This document shows positions 56,096-64,000 of a DNA stretch of 64,000 nucleotides, piece by piece. The notes beneath the pieces were generated by a model that did no database searches, had not been told where the DNA came from, and was given only the letters and a program-made list of their open reading frames with translations. Source of the stretch: Aidingimonas lacisalsi. Lineage in GTDB: Bacteria > Pseudomonadota > Gammaproteobacteria > Pseudomonadales > Halomonadaceae. A program made the position numbers and the translations under genes. Position 1 is the first letter of the stretch. Every line of letters begins with the position of its first letter. The stretch spans positions 248,001 through 312,000 of the forward strand of contig NZ_VRYH01000004.1 of NCBI RefSeq assembly GCF_008079445.1, in the 5' to 3' direction.

Positions 56096-57040
56096 ATGCA
56101 TGCCGTAATCCTCGACGCCGCCACTCTGGGCGATGACATCGACCTGTCTCCCTTGCGCAGTGAAGTCGATCGACTTGATGTCTATGACAATACGACCTCA
56201 GATCGGCGCATTGAGCGTTTGAAGAACGCCCGCGTTGCGCTCGTTAATAAAGTGGTACTCGACGCGGATACACTGAATGCCTTGCCGGAACTGGAATTGA
56301 TCTGTGTGCTTGCCACCGGCACCAACAACATCGATATGGAGGCCGCCAACAAGTTGGGCATTGCCGTTCGCAACGTGACTGCGTACGGCACCCAGAGCGT
56401 GGCACAGCATACCATGATGCTGATGCTCGCATTGGCGAACCGGTTACCGTTATACCAGCGTGATGTGCAGCAAGGCCATTGGGAGAACAGCCCGTTTTTC
56501 TGTCTGCTCGACCATCGCACGCTCCAACTCGCCAATAAACGACTCGTCATTGTGGGACAAGGAGAGTTGGGGCGACGAGTCGCATCCCTGGCGGAAGCGT
56601 TCGGCATGCATGTGCAGTTCGCTGCACGTCCCGGGAATGAGCAACAGGATGCGCGCCCGAGCCTTCGCGAGCTTGCCCCCCAGGCCGATATACTCAGCCT
56701 GCACTGCCCGTTGACCGAAGCAACTTGCCACCTAGTGGATGCCGACTGTCTGAGTACTCTGAAAAGAGAGGCGATCGTCATCAACTGTGCACGTGGTGGC
56801 GTCATTGATGAAGAAGCCGCGTTGGCGGCATTACGTCAGGGTCACCTAGGGGGACTAGGTGTCGACACGTTACCGGTAGAGCCTCCCCACGATGGTCATC
56901 CTTTGATTTCGGCACTATCCGAGCCGCTCAACTTGATCGTCACACCGCATAGCGCCTGGATCGCACCGGAGGCCCGTGCCAACGTTGTCAAACTGACTGT
57001 CGACAATCTCAGACAATGGCGAGGCTCCAAGGATGACTGA
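56096..57040 (+). CDS. D-2-hydroxyacid dehydrogenase (HprA-like)
   Basis: A 314-residue NAD-dependent dehydrogenase of the glycerate/phosphoglycerate family. Substrate-side VLATGTNNIDMEAANKLG, cofactor loop IVGQGELGRRVASLAEAFG, catalytic arginine in NCARGGVIDE, and histidine in TPHSAW are seen. The closest type is hydroxypyruvate reductase/glycerate dehydrogenase. It overlaps the ribokinase gene by 8 bases, so the three genes to 58959 form one operon. Confidence 0.9.
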   Translation: MHAVILDAATLGDDIDLSPLRSEVDRLDVYDNTTSDRRIERLKNARVALVNKVVLDADTLNALPELELICVLATGTNNIDMEAANKLGIAVRNVTAYGTQSVAQHTMMLMLALANRLPLYQRDVQQGHWENSPFFCLLDHRTLQLANKRLVIVGQGELGRRVASLAEAFGMHVQFAARPGNEQQDARPSLRELAPQADILSLHCPLTEATCHLVDADCLSTLKREAIVINCARGGVIDEEAALAALRQGHLGGLGVDTLPVEPPHDGHPLISALSEPLNLIVTPHSAWIAPEARANVVKLTVDNLRQWRGSKDD

Positions 57041-57983
57041 TCTAGTGCAGCAGCCACTGTTCAATCTAGGCTCGATCAATATCGATCATATCTATCGCGT
57101 ACCTCACCTCGTGCGGCCTGGCGAAACGTTATCCAGCACGAGTTATCGGCAGGTGCTTGGCGGCAAAGGGGCTAACCAGTCACTGGCCATTGCGAGAGCC
57201 GGTGGCGATGTCACGCACTGGGGTCGTTTGAATTCGGGGGATGACTGGGCTCGTGACATTCTCGCTACATCAGGCGTGAAAACCCGTGATATCGTCCCTG
57301 TCGATGAGCCGAGCGGCCATGCTTTGATCCAGGTCGATGATGACGGCGAGAACGCCATCATTCTCTATCCCGGTGCCAATCACGGTTTTAGTGAATGTGA
57401 CATTGACCGTTGGGTTGCGATGGCTCCTGCGCAAAGCTGGCTGTTGCTGCAAAACGAATGCAACGGTCTGGCCCATATCATGAAGCGAGCTCACGAACAC
57501 GGCCTTTCGATCGCATTCAATCCGGCTCCGATGACGGCGGCGGTCCATGAACTCCCCCTGGATACGTGCTCGGTCCTGTTCGTCAATCGAGGGGAAGCCG
57601 CCAGCCTGGCTGGCATGAGCGACAATGCAGGTGCCGATGAACTACTCGATGCGCTGGCCTGTCAGCTCCCCGAGGTGGAAATCGTTCTGACACTTGGCGC
57701 CGCAGGCGTCTGTTATCAGCATGGTACGCAGCGATTCGAGTTGCCCGCTCACGAGGTAGTGGCCGTCGATACGACGGCAGCCGGCGATACGTTCATTGGC
57801 TATTTCATGGCGTCACGTCAGGTCAACGAGACGATCGAACATTGCCTGCAGCGTGCCAGTGTGGCCTCTGCCCTGTGCGTCCAGCAGGCGGGAGCGGCTC
57901 CCAGCATTCCTTCTGCGGTGGATGTCGATGACGCATTCGCCGATTGGGATAGCCTGGTAACATCCGCTTCCCACGCTGAATGA
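57033..57983 (+). CDS. rbsK: Ribokinase (PfkB family)
   Basis: A 316-residue sugar kinase with the PfkB signatures GGKGANQSLAIARAGG and DTTAAGDTFIGYF, the latter holding the catalytic aspartate. It probably phosphorylates ribose freed by the nucleoside hydrolase encoded 34 bases downstream. Specificity within PfkB is inferred from context. There is no ribose transporter nearby. Confidence 0.87.
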   Translation: MTDLVQQPLFNLGSINIDHIYRVPHLVRPGETLSSTSYRQVLGGKGANQSLAIARAGGDVTHWGRLNSGDDWARDILATSGVKTRDIVPVDEPSGHALIQVDDDGENAIILYPGANHGFSECDIDRWVAMAPAQSWLLLQNECNGLAHIMKRAHEHGLSIAFNPAPMTAAVHELPLDTCSVLFVNRGEAASLAGMSDNAGADELLDALACQLPEVEIVLTLGAAGVCYQHGTQRFELPAHEVVAVDTTAAGDTFIGYFMASRQVNETIEHCLQRASVASALCVQQAGAAPSIPSAVDVDDAFADWDSLVTSASHAE

Positions 57984-58017
57984 AGCCGCTCATCCCCGCT
58001 TATCGACGAGGACTGTC

Positions 58018-58959
58018 ATGCGCTACCCCATCATTTTCGATACCGACCCAGGAGTCGACGATGCCCAGGCCATCGCCATCGCGATGGCTCACCCTGACAT
58101 CGAACTTCTGGGACTTACTACCACCTTTGGTAATGTCGATGTCGCGACGGCGACACACAATGCGCTGCTGCTCTGTGAACTGGCTGGACAGAACATTCCC
58201 GTCGCACGTGGCGCTGCTGTGCCGCTGGTCAAAAAGAAACACCCTGCCCCAGCCCATATCCATGGCACCAATGGATTGGGGAATATTGCCCTGCCTGACG
58301 TTCGCGGCGACGCAATGCCTCAGAGTGCCGCCCAATTCATTGTCGATACAGTCAATGCTCGGCCTGGTGCCGTCACGCTGGTTGCTGTTGGCCCGTTGGG
58401 CAACCTTGCGGCTGCACTGCAACTCGATCCGGAAATCATCAGTAAGGTCAAGCAAGTCGTCATCATGGGGGGATCGATCAAGGAGGGCGGTAATGTGACA
58501 CCAGTCGCTGAAGCCAATATCTTCAATGACCCCCATGCCGCGGCGCACGCCCTGACGGCTGGGTGGCCACTGACCATGGTCGGTCTGGATGCGACTCATC
58601 GCTGTACCCTGAAACCGCACGACATGGAAGCCATCGCTACCGGCCAAGGGCGGCTCGGCGCGGTTCTCGCCGACAGTTATGCGTTCTATCGCGCCTTTTA
58701 CCAACAGACGATGGGGTTCGATGGATGCTGCCCGCACGATAGTTGTGCGTTAGCCTGGCTGCTATGCTCGGAACTGTTCACCACGGCGCGGGGCCATCTC
58801 ACCGTAGTTACCGAAGGAGATGCCGAAGGACAGACGATCTTCGCGCCTGAAGCTCGCCCCTTCATCGATACACGCTGGACTCGCACTCCTTCCGTCGATG
58901 TCTGTCTTGACGCCGATGGCCCGGCGATAGTCGACTGGATCGTTTCGACCTTACATTGA
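58018..58959 (+). CDS. Inosine-uridine preferring nucleoside hydrolase
   Basis: A 313-residue N-ribohydrolase. Calcium-binding N-terminus IIFDTDPGVDDAQAIAIAMAHP, GLTTTFGN and the C-terminal FDGCCPHDSCALAWLL with the catalytic histidine are all present. Splits ribonucleosides into base and ribose. Together with ribokinase it makes a nucleoside salvage path ending in ribose 5-phosphate. Confidence 0.93.
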   Translation: MRYPIIFDTDPGVDDAQAIAIAMAHPDIELLGLTTTFGNVDVATATHNALLLCELAGQNIPVARGAAVPLVKKKHPAPAHIHGTNGLGNIALPDVRGDAMPQSAAQFIVDTVNARPGAVTLVAVGPLGNLAAALQLDPEIISKVKQVVIMGGSIKEGGNVTPVAEANIFNDPHAAAHALTAGWPLTMVGLDATHRCTLKPHDMEAIATGQGRLGAVLADSYAFYRAFYQQTMGFDGCCPHDSCALAWLLCSELFTTARGHLTVVTEGDAEGQTIFAPEARPFIDTRWTRTPSVDVCLDADGPAIVDWIVSTLH

Positions 58960-59015
58960 TCCAATCATGGCGGCTCCCCCCACGTATATTTCAATGACCA
59001 GGAAAATCGCACTGG

Positions 59016-59288
59016 CTATAGGGTCAGAAAGGCATCGCGGTCTCGCCACTCGACACCTTCCACCTCCACATGAGTGACGTGGGCATCCGGTGGCCCTTGC
59101 CACAGCCACTGACTCACGGTATTGACCGCCTCACCGTCACCGCATAACAGGACTTCCACGCGCCCGTCGGGCAAGTTTCTAGCGTAGCCGGTGACGCCTG
59201 CCTGCAAGGCACGTTCTTGCGTCGCACGGCGAAACCAGACGCCCTGCACCTTGCCGGTCACTAGTGCCTTGACGCAACATTTGCTCAT
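59016..59288 (-). CDS. yccX: Acylphosphatase
   Basis: A 90-residue acylphosphatase: GKVQGVWFRR with the phosphate-binding arginine, and GYARNLPDGRVEVLLCGD with the catalytic asparagine. It hydrolyses acyl phosphates such as acetyl phosphate or carbamoyl phosphate. ATG 59288 follows GGAGG. It stands alone, 107 bases from the BrkB-like gene. Confidence 0.93.
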   Translation of the reverse strand: MSKCCVKALVTGKVQGVWFRRATQERALQAGVTGYARNLPDGRVEVLLCGDGEAVNTVSQWLWQGPPDAHVTHVEVEGVEWRDRDAFLTL

Positions 59289-59395
59289 TTCGGGCCTCCT
59301 CGTCTGCATGGTTCGCCGGCACGGTTTCCACGTTATCGTGTCGAATGCCGTCTGTATAACCTCATGAATATATTGTCCTCAATGGCGACGTATCA

Positions 59396-60301
59396 TCAAT
59401 CGGATAGCAACTCTCGCTTGACCAGAACGGCAGAATTGCGCGGCACAATAGGCCTGCCTCGTGCCAACAAATGGCATTTGGTAAACGCAGCGCCGAATAG
59501 CAGAATCAGGGACGAGTAGTAGACCCACAGCAGAATCAGCACGACAGAGCCCGCTGCCCCGTACGTCGAAGCCGTTGCGGTGTAAGCCAGATAGGCGGCT
59601 ATGGCATAGCGACCCAAAGCGAACAGCACTGCCGTCACGATGGCCCCGACGAGGACATCTCGCCACCGTAGCAAGACATCGGGCAGTACCTTGAAGATCG
59701 TGGCAAACAGGGCGGCGATCATGGCCAACGACACCAGGAATTCTGCACTACCGGCCATTATCCCGACGACAGGCAGAATGTCTTCGGTATGGCTCAGTAC
59801 CGCCCTTAGCATGACGCCAAATATCAGGGAAACGAGCAGAATGAAACCGATAGCCAGGACTACCATCATCGATAACACGCGATTCTTCAGAAAAATCAGA
59901 ATGCTGTTACCCGACGGTTTGGCTGTGACTCCCCATAACGTATTGAGGGAAAATTGCATTTGCGCGAAGACAGTCGTGGCACCAGCGAACAGGGCACCGA
60001 AGCCAAGCAGCGAAGGCCACCAGCCCGCTTCCTGAATACGCGACTGCGAGACGGCCCGCTCGACGGCAAGTGCAGCATCGTTGCCAACCGCACCTTGCAG
60101 TTGAGAATAGATTTCACCACGTGCGGCATCTTCGCCCAGCACCAGTCCAATCACCATGACGGCGATGATCACTGTGGGTGCCAGGGAAAACAGCGTATAG
60201 AACGCCAAGGAGCCGGCATAGCTGAACGCATTGCTGTCCAGCCAAAGCCTTAACGCATCGTGGACGATACGCCACCAATAGATGACGGTGTCTCTAATCA
60301 C
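59396..60301 (-). CDS. YihY/BrkB family inner-membrane protein
   Basis: A 301-residue protein with about six membrane segments. Family matches are FSYAGSLAFYTLFSLAPTVIIAV at the N-terminus and GAAGSVVLILLWVYYSSLILLFGAAFTK near the C-terminus. Once annotated as ribonuclease BN, the family is now thought to be a transporter or envelope protein. The GTG start at 60301 has GGAGG upstream. It diverges from the NadM-Nudix gene. Confidence 0.88.
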   Translation of the reverse strand: MIRDTVIYWWRIVHDALRLWLDSNAFSYAGSLAFYTLFSLAPTVIIAVMVIGLVLGEDAARGEIYSQLQGAVGNDAALAVERAVSQSRIQEAGWWPSLLGFGALFAGATTVFAQMQFSLNTLWGVTAKPSGNSILIFLKNRVLSMMVVLAIGFILLVSLIFGVMLRAVLSHTEDILPVVGIMAGSAEFLVSLAMIAALFATIFKVLPDVLLRWRDVLVGAIVTAVLFALGRYAIAAYLAYTATASTYGAAGSVVLILLWVYYSSLILLFGAAFTKCHLLARGRPIVPRNSAVLVKRELLSD

Positions 60302-60450
60302 GACTCATTCCCTCCCTGGATGCAACAGTCTGCCCAGCATACGTCAGATAGTTGGTATCAGTCGTCAACGCAGGAGTGTCCTTAGTGCATTGCAGCGACG
60401 TCATCGTGGACCGATAATGGCCGGATATTGCACTTCCAATCGGGAGCTAC

Positions 60451-61545
60451 ATGGTGCCATCTTCCATGGACGACAACGATAGCCAGGATTTTGACTGCCT
60501 GGTTTTCATCGGACGCTTTCAACCCGTGCACCTTGGGCACCTGGCAGTCATTCACGACGCTCTGAAACGTGCCCATCAGGTCATCGTGTTGGTTGGCTCG
60601 GCCTGGCAGGCTCGATCGTTGCGCAACCCATGGCGTTTCGCCGAACGCCAGGACATGATTCGTGGCTGCTTTGACGATGAAGATAATGAACGCCTCGAAA
60701 TCGAACCCTTGCTTGATGCACTCTACAACGATGATGTCTGGGTACGCGATGTGCAGCGCAAGGTTCGTGACATAGCGTCCCCCATAAACGGCCGCCTTCC
60801 CCGCATTGGCCTGATTGGCGCTAGTCGCGGTCAATCCAGTTATTACCTGACGCTCTTCCCGCAATGGGAATCGGTCAGCGTGCCCCTGGTCGACGGAATC
60901 TCCGCAACCAGTATTCGTGAACGACTGTTCCGCTCCACGTCATCGGCGGATGACTATTTATCGACCGGTGCAGCGCATGATCTGCCGCCAAGCGTACATC
61001 AAGGTTTGCTCTCATTCATCTGTACCGATGACTACCAGAATCTACGAGAAGAACAGGCACTGCTGGACCAGTATCGACAGGCATGGTCGCAGGCCCCCTA
61101 CCCCCCGATTTTCGTTACAGTGAATGCTGTCGTCGTTCAATCCGGCCATGTCTTGCTGGTCAAGCGCACGGCGGCACCTGGCAAGGGGTTGCTCGCCCTG
61201 CCCGGCGGCTTTATCAATCCCCATGAACGCTTGCTGGACGCTTGTTTGCGGGAACTGCGCGAACGACTCCGGCTCAAGGTCCCGGAGCCCGTTCTCAAAG
61301 GGTCGTTGCAAGGACAACGCCTGTTCGATGAGCCTCACCGCAGTTGGCGCGGCCGTACACTGGCGGAAGCCTTCTATTTTGCACTAAGGCCGGAACAACA
61401 GCTTCCCCGCCTCAAGCCTGTCAAGGGTGGCGATCATGCGCGCTGGGTTGCGCTGGCCGACCTCGAACCTGAAAGTCTATTCGAAGACCATTTCTTCATC
61501 ATTCAGAACTTCCTGGGCTTGCCAGCGGATTTCAGTGGTATGTAG
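60451..61545 (+). CDS. nadM: NMN adenylyltransferase-Nudix fusion (NadM-Nudix)
   Basis: A 364-residue two-domain protein. Residues 1-190 form an NMN adenylyltransferase of the NadM type, with FIGRFQPVHLGHL and the ISATSIRERL motif. Residues 215-355 form a Nudix domain. Its Nudix box reads GGFINPHERLLDACLRELRERLRL; the second glutamate of the usual EE pair is arginine and the following glycine is also arginine, so pyrophosphatase activity may be weak. Such fusions make NAD and hydrolyse ADP-ribose in other bacteria. ATG 60451 follows GGGAG. Confidence 0.87.
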   Translation: MVPSSMDDNDSQDFDCLVFIGRFQPVHLGHLAVIHDALKRAHQVIVLVGSAWQARSLRNPWRFAERQDMIRGCFDDEDNERLEIEPLLDALYNDDVWVRDVQRKVRDIASPINGRLPRIGLIGASRGQSSYYLTLFPQWESVSVPLVDGISATSIRERLFRSTSSADDYLSTGAAHDLPPSVHQGLLSFICTDDYQNLREEQALLDQYRQAWSQAPYPPIFVTVNAVVVQSGHVLLVKRTAAPGKGLLALPGGFINPHERLLDACLRELRERLRLKVPEPVLKGSLQGQRLFDEPHRSWRGRTLAEAFYFALRPEQQLPRLKPVKGGDHARWVALADLEPESLFEDHFFIIQNFLGLPADFSGM

Positions 61546-61638
61546 CACTCCTCACTCGCAGTGACCCGGTCGTTCCCGCCGAGGGAGCTCACGCATTGTC
61601 ATTGCACGATTGTGTGACTCTCTCCGAGCGCTGGCCTC

Positions 61639-62556
61639 TCACGCTTGCAGGAAATCTCGTGGCAGCTTCATCATTTGTCGCCAGAGTTTTTCCACCCCTG
61701 GTTTATGCACCAACGAACAACGGTATAACCGGATTTCAAGCGGAACATCCCAATGGCTGTCACCAGCCCTGACCAGCCGCCCCGTGGCAAGTTCGTCTCG
61801 AATGCAGAAATCGGGGATCCAAGCCATCCCCGCTCCTTGCAGCATCATGCTTTTCAGACCTTCCGCCATGGCTGTCTCGTAGACAGTGCGTAATTTCAGG
61901 CGCAAAGGGTCGTTCTTCAACATCATCCGCACACTACGCCCCAGAAAAGCGCCTTGGGTATAGGCGAGAAACGGGATAGGGGGTTCACTGTCCAGCGGAA
62001 AGCGCGGTTCCCCTCGGTCGTCGGGCAAGCATACCGGCAGCATCTTGACCTGGCCGATGGAAAATGATGGGAACACCTCGGCATCGAGTTGCATCGTGGC
62101 ATAAGGGTCATAGTAACCCAGCATCAAATCACAATTGCCCTCACGCAGGACATGGATCGCATCTCCTACATTCATCGCAACCAGACGGGTAGGCAGCTCA
62201 CCGACGCCTTGCTGGAGACGCGAGATCCACTGAGGATAAAAGGCCAGGGCCAGTGAATGTGCCGCCACGATGTCCAGAGCCTCATTATCCATCGAAACGC
62301 CCCGCAAGTGGCCCAGGCATTCTCCCAACTGCTCGACCAGGTTACGCGCCGTCACCAGGAATAATTGCCCTTCAGGCGTCAGGCCGACGGGTGTCGTCGA
62401 CCGATCGACCAACGTCACGCCCACAGCTTGTTCCAACGACCGGATACGACGACTGAAAGCAGGTTGTGTGACGTGGCGCTGGCGAGCCGATGCAGAGAAG
62501 CTGCGCGTATTCGCCAATGCGACAAAATCTTCCAGCCACTTGGTTTCGAGATTCAC
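61639..62556 (-). CDS. LysR-family regulator, HypT/YjiE-like
   Basis: A 305-residue LysR regulator: DNA-binding half NLETKWLEDFVALANTRSFSASA then QPAFSRRIRSLEQAVG, matching the E. coli HypT (YjiE) branch better than most LysR proteins, followed by an effector domain rich in methionines. I chose the GTG at 62556, which has GGGAG upstream. HypT in E. coli responds to hypochlorite by methionine oxidation; whether this one does is unknown. It is isolated, between NadM-Nudix and cls. Confidence 0.85.
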   Translation of the reverse strand: MNLETKWLEDFVALANTRSFSASARQRHVTQPAFSRRIRSLEQAVGVTLVDRSTTPVGLTPEGQLFLVTARNLVEQLGECLGHLRGVSMDNEALDIVAAHSLALAFYPQWISRLQQGVGELPTRLVAMNVGDAIHVLREGNCDLMLGYYDPYATMQLDAEVFPSFSIGQVKMLPVCLPDDRGEPRFPLDSEPPIPFLAYTQGAFLGRSVRMMLKNDPLRLKLRTVYETAMAEGLKSMMLQGAGMAWIPDFCIRDELATGRLVRAGDSHWDVPLEIRLYRCSLVHKPGVEKLWRQMMKLPRDFLQA

Positions 62557-62684
62557 CGTCTCTCCCAATCGAAGATCATTAGAATGCCGGCAGTCTACTC
62601 AAGCGACCTAGCCGACTCCAATACCAATGTCGTGTTTTGACAAATTGATAGGCACATTCGTGAGATGCATGCGCCAGCGAGGCA

Positions 62685-64000
62685 TCATTGAATGGGGGCC
62701 ATCAGATAGGTGGCTCGGGACAAGATCTTACGCCACACAGGACGCTGTCGAAGTTCCTCGAGTAACACCTCGCGGCAATTGGCGAAATCGTTTTCCAACA
62801 TCGTTTCCACGTCGCTGACGAACGTCGGATCGGCAATATAGGCGGTGATTTCGAAATTCAACCGGAACGAGCGATTGTCCAGATTCACCGTGCCGACCGT
62901 AGCACCGACATTGTCAATCAACATGACCTTCTGATGCAGGAATCCCGGCTGGTAACGATAGATCTTGACGCCTGCCATCACCATGTCCGGCAAGAAGGCG
63001 AACGCCGATAGGAACACCAGCAAATGGTCGGGACGTTCCGGCATCATGATACGCACATCGACACCACGCATCGCCGCGAGGCGCAAGGCATCCTGTACGC
63101 CCTGATCCGGGACGAAATACGGGCTCGTGACCCAGAATCGTTCCTTGGCGCCATGTATGGCCTGCTGAACCATCAGACTGGCGGTTTCTTGTTGATCGGC
63201 AGGACCCGATGGAATGATCAGGACATCCTGACATTCATCACAGGTAATGCGGGGTTGCCAATCGAGGCCCAGCACCTCCCCCGTCGCCCAATGCCAATCT
63301 TCCCAGAACGCTTCTTGTAACCCCAGGACGCTCGGCCCCATGAGTTTCAAGTGGGTGTCCCGCCAGCCACCATGACGACTGTCATGCCCCAGGTATTCAT
63401 CCCCGACATTGAAGCCGCCAAGCCAACCCGCATATCCATCCACGACCACGATTTTTCGGTGGTTACGAAAATTGAGCTGAAAGCGGTGGCGAAATCCCCT
63501 TGATGAGTGGAAGGCGCTGACAATCACGCCGGAGTTGCTGAGATCCTGCAGGTAGCCTTCATTGAGCGCTCGACTACCAATTTCGTCATAAAGGAAGTAG
63601 ACCCTGACCCCGCGCATGGCCGCCTCTTCAAGATGACTTTTGAGGCGTTGGCCCAACCCATCATGCCGCACGATGAAGAACTGAATGAGTATATACTCCT
63701 CGGCAGCATCGATGCCGGCGAAAATACTATCGAATGTCGCTTTACCGTCAGCCAGCAGTTCTACCCGATTCCCCGTGGTCAAAGGCATCTGCGCCAAACG
63801 TTCGAGTGCCCTCAGCTCATTGGGATGGTCATGGCTCAAATACGGGGCGACATTGGGTCGATGGTGGGCAAGTACACGGCGCAGTACCGTATCCCGCTCG
63901 CCCCGCGCCGACACATACCCATAAAAGCGAGGTCGACCGAATATCCAATAGGCAGGTAGAGCCACATAGGGAAAGGTAACCAGCGAGATAATCCAGGCGA
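62685..64000 (-). CDS. cls: Cardiolipin synthase (5'-truncated)
   Basis: The frame is open to the window edge, so the N-terminus is missing. The visible 438 residues begin inside a hydrophobic segment (SLVTFPYVALPAYWIFG) and contain two phospholipase D motifs: NHRKIVVVD (about 63435-63465) and LHQKVMLIDN (about 62907-62941). It condenses phosphatidylglycerol to cardiolipin at the inner membrane. Cardiolipin content rises with salt in many halophiles. Confidence 0.93.
   Translation of the reverse strand, partial: AWIISLVTFPYVALPAYWIFGRPRFYGYVSARGERDTVLRRVLAHHRPNVAPYLSHDHPNELRALERLAQMPLTTGNRVELLADGKATFDSIFAGIDAAEEYILIQFFIVRHDGLGQRLKSHLEEAAMRGVRVYFLYDEIGSRALNEGYLQDLSNSGVIVSAFHSSRGFRHRFQLNFRNHRKIVVVDGYAGWLGGFNVGDEYLGHDSRHGGWRDTHLKLMGPSVLGLQEAFWEDWHWATGEVLGLDWQPRITCDECQDVLIIPSGPADQQETASLMVQQAIHGAKERFWVTSPYFVPDQGVQDALRLAAMRGVDVRIMMPERPDHLLVFLSAFAFLPDMVMAGVKIYRYQPGFLHQKVMLIDNVGATVGTVNLDNRSFRLNFEITAYIADPTFVSDVETMLENDFANCREVLLEELRQRPVWRKILSRATYLMAPIQ

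Noticed and set aside
57980-58498. Open frame of 172 codons overlapping the start of the nucleoside hydrolase gene
   Set aside because: It is in another frame of the same strand; the nucleoside hydrolase frame carries the conserved DTDPGVDD motif and full-length domain.

Overview
This 64 kb window comes from the chromosome of a moderately halophilic gammaproteobacterium, most likely a member of the Halomonadaceae. The evidence is a complete ectoine operon (ectABC), a glycine betaine ABC importer, strongly acidic soluble proteins, and gene orders shared with Pseudomonas and its relatives: aspS-yebC-ruvCAB-ybgC-tolQRAB-pal-cpoB, ubiG-mupP beside yciK, and cysI with a DUF934 gene. I cannot name the genus. 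I see no tRNA, rRNA, prophage, insertion sequence or CRISPR array. The window is dense core chromosome with no gene-free stretch over 300 bases. Two genes are cut by the window ends: a betaine permease at base 1 and a cardiolipin synthase at base 64000.

Layout. 1-1550: end of a betaine/choline importer (permease, then binding protein). 1.6-8.3 kb: pdxH, a DUF2069-wrbA pair, a membrane-anchored gamma-glutamylcyclotransferase-like gene, an Smr-domain gene, the cysI-DUF934 sulfite reductase pair and a MATE exporter. 8.3-13.2 kb: metH, then nfuA and sufE (Fe-S cluster assembly). 13.2-14.4 kb: zur-hisI-yidD. 14.5-17.9 kb: a three-gene set of retropepsin-like lipoprotein, 7TM protein with a dead transglutaminase domain, and RimK-like ATP-grasp ligase. 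18.2-20.7 kb: ectABC. 20.9-23.1 kb: divergent gor and beta-carbonic anhydrase. 23.2-31.2 kb: a five-gene dipeptide ABC importer followed by a LysR regulator and a prolidase. 31.3-39.7 kb: yheT facing msrA, then tamB, tamA and a coiled-coil membrane protein, read on the minus strand. 40.0-42.8 kb: an unusual superoxide dismutase facing a galU-ugd-like pair. 42.9-45.1 kb: ubiG-mupP facing yciK. 45.1-55.9 kb: the Tol-Pal/Ruv/aspS block. 56.1-59.0 kb: hydroxyacid dehydrogenase, ribokinase and nucleoside hydrolase. 59.0-64.0 kb: acylphosphatase, a BrkB-like protein, a fused NadM-Nudix enzyme, a second LysR regulator and cls.

How the genes fit together. Osmoprotection is the clearest theme: betaine uptake, ectoine synthesis, and possibly the RimK/7TM/retropepsin set next to ectABC. 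Envelope integrity is the second theme (Tol-Pal, TamAB, MupP, GalU, Cls). Redox and sulfur handling is the third (cysI, metH, msrA, gor, SOD, wrbA, nfuA/sufE). The dipeptide importer and prolidase would supply proline and other amino acids.

The most unusual items are a UDP-glucose dehydrogenase homologue that has lost its catalytic cysteine and glycine-rich NAD motif, a Fe/Mn superoxide dismutase homologue lacking the gateway tyrosine and the active-site glutamine, and the retropepsin/7TM/ATP-grasp set. All functional statements rest on reading the sequence and on family knowledge; no database search was run.
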